Shown here: positions 6,064-8,944 of the stretch, piece after piece
Layout: each line of letters begins with the position of its first letter
Numbering within the stretch: the first letter of the stretch is position 1
Origin: Bacillota bacterium
Lineage (GTDB): Bacteria; Bacillota; Clostridia; Lachnospirales; Lachnospiraceae
Assembly: GCA_022717655.1 (NCBI GenBank)
Contig: JAIIAN010000121.1
Span: 1 to 8,944 of the forward strand
Reading direction: 5' to 3'
Length of the DNA: 8,944 nt
Position numbers and translations under genes: made by a program
The notes under the pieces: model-generated
Seen by the model: the letters and a program-made list of their open reading frames with translations, nothing else
Told to the model about the DNA's origin: nothing
Database searches by the model: none

Positions 6064-6645
6064 ATGCCAATTAATTTATCAAAAGGACAGAAAGTAGATT
6101 TAACAAAGGGAAATGCATCTTTAAAGCATATCATGGTAGGACTTGGCTGGGATGTCAATGCTTTTGATTCAGGTGCTGATTTTGACTTGGATGCTTCTGC
6201 ATTTATGTGTGGTGCAAATGGAAAATGCCCGACAGAAAAGGAATTTGTATTTTATGGAAATCTGGAGCATCCAAGTGGAGCAGTAAAACATCAGGGAGAT
6301 AACTTAACAGGTGAAGGCGATGGCGATGATGAACAGATTTTTGTGGATTTAAAAGCTATTCCGGAAAGTGTTGATAAAATTGCCTTTACCGTTACAATTT
6401 ATGAAGCACAGGAGAGAAGACAAAACTTTGGACAAGTTTCCAATGCGTATATCCGAATTGTAGATGAGGATACTAATCAGGAGTTAATTCGTTATGATTT
6501 AGGCGAAGATTTCTCAATTGAGACAGCGATTGTGGTTGGTGAATTGTATCGTCACAATGGCGAGTGGAAATTTAATGCAATCGGAAGTGGATTTCAGGGT
6601 GGATTAGCTGCACTTTGTGGTCACTATGGAATTCAGGTTGCGTAA
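6064..6645 (+). CDS. terD: TerD-family calcium-binding stress protein, first copy
   Basis: A 193-residue full-length TerD-domain protein, cytoplasmic, with no signal peptide. TerD proteins are beta-sandwich folds that bind Ca2+ and are linked to tellurite, oxidative and envelope stress. Visible landmarks are GLGWD (26-30), the acidic DFDLDAS (39-45), FVFYGNL (61-67), and the metal-site motif DNLTGEGDGDDEQ (79-91), then YDLGEDFSIETA, GEWKFNAIGSGFQGGLAALC near the C-terminus. All expected acidic ligands are present. ATG 6064 has a perfect AGGAGG (6050-6055) 8 nt away. It lies 33 nt after telA, in the same operon. It is about two thirds identical, without gaps, to the second copy, so the pair arose by duplication. 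Confidence 0.95.
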   Translation: MPINLSKGQKVDLTKGNASLKHIMVGLGWDVNAFDSGADFDLDASAFMCGANGKCPTEKEFVFYGNLEHPSGAVKHQGDNLTGEGDGDDEQIFVDLKAIPESVDKIAFTVTIYEAQERRQNFGQVSNAYIRIVDEDTNQELIRYDLGEDFSIETAIVVGELYRHNGEWKFNAIGSGFQGGLAALCGHYGIQVA

Positions 6646-6649
6646 AACA

Positions 6650-6699
6650 AAAACAGCAAGCAGCGAAGCGGATTGCGAATGTCCGCTTTACACTGTTTT
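6650..6699 (+). repeat. 3'-end hairpin element, copy B, between terD copies 1 and 2
   Basis: A perfect inner stem AAGCGGA (6666-6672) / TCCGCTT (6682-6688) closes the loop TTGCGAATG. A second perfect outer stem AAAACAG (6650-6656) / CTGTTTT (6693-6699) encloses it. It starts 4 nt after the stop of the first terD. TTTT ends the outer arm but is followed by A-rich DNA, so at most it is a weak or partial terminator. It may instead protect the upstream mRNA 3' end or tune expression between the paralogues. A direct repeat AATACATTT (6703-6711, 6717-6725) follows. Confidence 0.6.
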
Positions 6700-6751
6700 A
6701 AAAATACATTTTTAAGAATACATTTAGAATTGAGTACAGGAGGAAAAAATT

Positions 6752-7333
6752 ATGCCAGTTAGTTTAAAAAAAGGACAGAAAGTAAGTCTTACAAAAGATA
6801 ATCCGGGATTAAAAAGTGTAGTAGTCGGACTCGGCTGGGATGTCAATGCGTTTGATACGGGCGGGGAATTTGACTTGGATGCAGCAGCTTTTATGTTAGG
6901 TGAAAATGGAAAAGTAACAAAGTCGGAAGATTTTGTATTTTATGGAAATCTCGTTCATCCGTCACAGAGCGTTCAGCATATGGGAGATAATCGTACCGGT
7001 GCAGGCGAGGGCGATGATGAGCAGATTAAGATTGATTTAACAAAAGTTCCTGCTGAGATTTCTAAAATTGCGTTTACTGCTACAATTTATGAGGCAGAAG
7101 CGAGAAGACAGAACTTTGGACAGGTTGCCAACGCGTTTATCCGAATTTACAATGAAGAGACAGGGGAAGAACTGCTCCGTTATGATTTAGGTGAAGATTT
7201 CTCAATTGAAACCGCTGTTGTCTTTGGTGAGCTTTATAAAAATGGAGCAGAATGGAAATTTAATGCCATTGGAAGCGGCTATCAAGGTGGACTGGCTGCG
7301 CTTTGTGGAAGCTTTGGAGTAGATGTAGAATAA
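6752..7333 (+). CDS. terD: TerD-family calcium-binding stress protein, second copy
   Basis: A 193-residue TerD protein, collinear with the first copy. It keeps GLGWD (26-30), EFDLDAA (39-45), FVFYGNL, the metal motif DNRTGAGEGDDEQ (79-91), YDLGEDFSIETA and the GGLAALCGSFG ending. Differences from copy one cluster around residues 49-60, where the first copy has two cysteines (CGANGKC, 49-55) and this one has none. ATG 6752 has AGGAGG (6738-6743) 8 nt before it. The 106-nt gap from copy one contains the hairpin element; the gap to copy three is 59 nt. It is expected to bind Ca2+ like other family members and perhaps to form mixed complexes with its paralogues, which is inference. Confidence 0.95.
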   Translation: MPVSLKKGQKVSLTKDNPGLKSVVVGLGWDVNAFDTGGEFDLDAAAFMLGENGKVTKSEDFVFYGNLVHPSQSVQHMGDNRTGAGEGDDEQIKIDLTKVPAEISKIAFTATIYEAEARRQNFGQVANAFIRIYNEETGEELLRYDLGEDFSIETAVVFGELYKNGAEWKFNAIGSGYQGGLAALCGSFGVDVE

Positions 7334-7392
7334 ATAATATGCTTAAGGTTTCGCATACGACAATAGAATACAGCAGACAGGAGGATAAAAAT

Positions 7393-7980
7393 ATGTCGGT
7401 CAGCTTACAAAAAGGACAGAAAGTAAGTCTGTCAAAAGATAATCAGGGGCTTGCACAGGTTATTGTAGGGCTTGGATGGGATGAAGTAAAAAGAAAAGGT
7501 GGTTTGTTCTCAAGAAAGCCACAGGCAATTGATTGTGATGCTTCTGCAATTTTATTAAAAAATGGAAAATTGTGTGGAAAAGAGGACCTGGTCTATTTTG
7601 GAAATCTTCGTCATAAAAGTGATGCGGTAATGCATCAGGGAGATAATCTTACAGGCGCCGGAGAGGGCGATGATGAACAGATTATCGTAGATTTATTGCG
7701 GATTCCACAAGAATATGATAGAATTGTAATTGTTGTAAATATTTATAAAGCAGTACAGAGAAACCAGCATTTTGGAATGATTGAAAATGCATTTATCCGT
7801 ATTGTGGATGCACGAGGAAACAGAGAGTTATGTAAGTATAATTTATCTGAGAATTATGATGGAATGACAGCTATGATTTTTGGAGAAATCTATCGTCATA
7901 ACGGTGAATGGAAGTTTAGTGCAGTTGGACAGGCAACTAAAGATCCAGGTCTTGGAGAGCTTGCAAATCGATTTGTTTAA
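7393..7980 (+). CDS. terD: Divergent TerD-family protein, third copy (YceC/TerX-like)
   Basis: A 195-residue TerD-domain protein, more distant from the other two. After GLGWD (26-30) it replaces the DVNAFDxG..FDLD segment with a basic loop, EVKRKGGLFSRKPQ (31-44), followed by AIDCDASAILL (45-55), a pattern known in YceC/TerX-type members. The calcium motif DNLTGAGEGDDEQ (84-96) is intact. The C-terminus lacks the GGLAALCG ending and closes with DPGLGELANRFV. I chose ATG 7393, which has AGGAGG (7379-7384) 8 nt upstream; a longer frame from 7303 overlaps copy two and adds residues unlike the family. A 34-nt stretch near its start matches copy two at 32 positions. It is the last gene before the intrinsic terminator. 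Confidence 0.94.
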   Translation: MSVSLQKGQKVSLSKDNQGLAQVIVGLGWDEVKRKGGLFSRKPQAIDCDASAILLKNGKLCGKEDLVYFGNLRHKSDAVMHQGDNLTGAGEGDDEQIIVDLLRIPQEYDRIVIVVNIYKAVQRNQHFGMIENAFIRIVDARGNRELCKYNLSENYDGMTAMIFGEIYRHNGEWKFSAVGQATKDPGLGELANRFV

Positions 7981-7993
7981 CCGAATCAAGTGG

Positions 7994-8018
7994 TGAAGTG
8001 GATTGCGAATATCTGCTT
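7994..8018 (+). repeat. 3'-end hairpin element, copy C (after terD copy 3)
   Basis: AAGTGGA (7996-8002), loop TTGCGAATA (8003-8011), TCTGCTT (8012-8018). All seven pairs form, two of them G-T wobbles, so stem pairing is kept although bases differ from copy B. It begins 13 nt after the stop of the third terD. It is followed within 30 nt by the true terminator. Confidence 0.55.
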
Positions 8019-8043
8019 GACAACGTAAAGCAATCGGGTATTT

Positions 8044-8080
8044 AGGAAGAGAAGCTGTAAATCCGGTTTCTCTTCCTTTT
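8044..8080 (+). terminator. Rho-independent terminator after the Ter operon
   Basis: AGGAAGAGAA (8044-8053) pairs perfectly with TTCTCTTCCT (8068-8077) around a 14-nt loop, followed by TTTT (8077-8080) and ATACT. Two or three further pairs can form inside. It should end the operon before the ATPase gene, or allow only partial readthrough. No clear promoter is seen between it and the ATPase start, so readthrough may matter. Confidence 0.75.
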
Positions 8081-8113
8081 ATACTATAAAAAACTCAAAA
8101 AGGAGACAGAAAA

Positions 8114-8944
8114 ATGAAGTACAATGGTTTATCAGACAAGGAAGTCGAAGAGTCCAGAAAGCAACATGGCTCGAATATGATTCCTGATTCAGAACCAACC
8201 ACATTTTGGGATGAATTCAAGGAAACTTTTAGTGACCCGATGATTAAAGTTCTGTTAGCAATTGCAGCCCTTATGATTGCAATGTTTTTCTTTGGGTATG
8301 CTGAGATTTATGAACCATTAGGAACGATTGTTGCAGTTTTAATTGTTGCGTTTGTGTCAGCAAAGACAGGTGTTGCCAGCGATACAAAATATCGTGAGCT
8401 GAAAGAAAGTACAGAGAAAGATAAATGCAAAGTTCACAGAAACGGTGTAATTACCATTATTGATGTGGACGATGTTGTAGTAGGCGACAAGGTACTTCTT
8501 CAGTCTGGTGACAAAATTCCGGCAGATGGTATTTTAATTGATGGTTCTCTTCGTGTAGATAACTCTGCGTTAAATGGAGAAGCAGAGGAATGCAAGAAAA
8601 CACAGGCAGATGAATCATTCCAGCTTGCAGATGAAATCACAGGAGATACCTTCGTAGATAAACATTCTCTTTTCCGTGGTGCAATTGTATTTGACGGAGA
8701 GGGAATCTTGGATGTCAGAAAAGTCGGTTTGAAAACAATGATGGGAAAAATGGCAGAAGAGATGCAGGAAGATGAGCCGGATTCCCCATTAAAAGTAAAA
8801 CTTGCGAAACTTGCAAAACAGATTTCTACCTTTGGATATATTGGTGCAATTGTAATTGCAGTGCTATATTTTGCTTATTTTATTGTTTTGGCCGGAGGTC
8901 CGTCCGCTTATTTTGCAGAGGGATTTGAAAATATTTTAAAAGAT
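8114..8944 (+). CDS. P-type cation-transporting ATPase (P2, calcium-type), N-terminal part
   Basis: The first 277 codons of a membrane cation pump, cut off by the window end. The N-terminal cytoplasmic part (GLSDKEVEESRKQHGSN) matches the cation-ATPase N-domain. Transmembrane segments are near residues 43-62 (MIKVLLAIAALMIAMFFFGY), 67-84 and 241-262. The actuator domain lies between, with GDKIPADG and then NGEA (154-157) where most P-type pumps have TGES; the catalytic Glu156 is kept. The family resembles PMCA/SERCA-like Ca2+ pumps. The phosphorylation motif DKTGT and the ion-binding residues lie outside the window, so the substrate is inferred. ATG 8114 has AGGAG (8101-8105) 8 nt upstream. 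Location directly after calcium-binding TerD genes suggests a shared role in cation handling. Confidence 0.9.
   Translation, partial: MKYNGLSDKEVEESRKQHGSNMIPDSEPTTFWDEFKETFSDPMIKVLLAIAALMIAMFFFGYAEIYEPLGTIVAVLIVAFVSAKTGVASDTKYRELKESTEKDKCKVHRNGVITIIDVDDVVVGDKVLLQSGDKIPADGILIDGSLRVDNSALNGEAEECKKTQADESFQLADEITGDTFVDKHSLFRGAIVFDGEGILDVRKVGLKTMMGKMAEEMQEDEPDSPLKVKLAKLAKQISTFGYIGAIVIAVLYFAYFIVLAGGPSAYFAEGFENILKD

Noticed and set aside
6650..6699. Ordinary terminator between terD copies 1 and 2
   Set aside because: The hairpin is strong but is followed by A-rich sequence, not a U-run, and belongs to a repeat family seen at other gene ends.
7303..7392. Longer N-terminus for the third terD
   Set aside because: The added 30 residues overlap terD copy 2 and do not resemble TerD; a perfect AGGAGG precedes ATG 7393.

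Overview
The window looks like chromosomal DNA of a low-GC Gram-positive bacterium of the Clostridia, most likely a Lachnospiraceae-type gut anaerobe. The reasons are AT-rich codon use throughout, strong AGGAGG ribosome binding sites about 8 nt before starts, and protein types (YceG, TelA, paired TerD paralogues, a P2-type ATPase, small XRE and HicB proteins) typical of that group. Genus cannot be decided from this sequence. Every supported gene is on the + strand.

Positions 1-2300 are an accessory patch of small, loosely packed genes. It holds a 74-aa XRE-type regulator (29-253), a 49-aa protein of unknown function (339-488), and a small gene that appears frameshifted (about 635-824). Two acidic orphan proteins follow (896-1252 and 1339-1596), with a look reminiscent of immunity-type proteins. 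Last comes a two-gene unit: a ribbon-helix-helix-like protein (1820-2011) and a HicB-type antitoxin core (2018-2272). The HicB protein ends just where its DNA-binding tail would normally begin, its stop codon lies at the edge of a repeated hairpin element, and no HicA toxin is visible.

Positions 2273-2601 are non-coding. They carry the hairpin element, degenerate copies of a TGGAAT-type motif about 66-68 nt apart, an AT palindrome, and a convincing sigma-A promoter (TTGTCG, 17 nt, extended TGATATAAT) that should drive the main operon.

Positions 2602-7980 are a Ter stress-response (tellurite/toxic-anion) operon: a YceG-family protein (758 aa), TelA/YceH (382 aa) and three TerD-family calcium-binding paralogues. 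This parallels the Bacillus subtilis yceCDEFGHI group, but TerC/YceF is absent from the visible part. Instead, after a hairpin and a good intrinsic terminator, a P-type cation-transporting ATPase begins (8114) and runs off the window. A reasonable model is that the TerD proteins sense or buffer divalent metal, TelA and YceG act with them at the membrane or in a metabolite-related process, and the ATPase moves the cation.

The least expected points are the threefold repeated strand-helix-strand unit inside YceG, the NGEA replacement of the TGES motif in the ATPase, the split-looking HicB/RHH pair, the one-base frameshift near 767-770, and a family of three 3'-end hairpins with a conserved loop. 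None of these amounts by itself to a proven new system.
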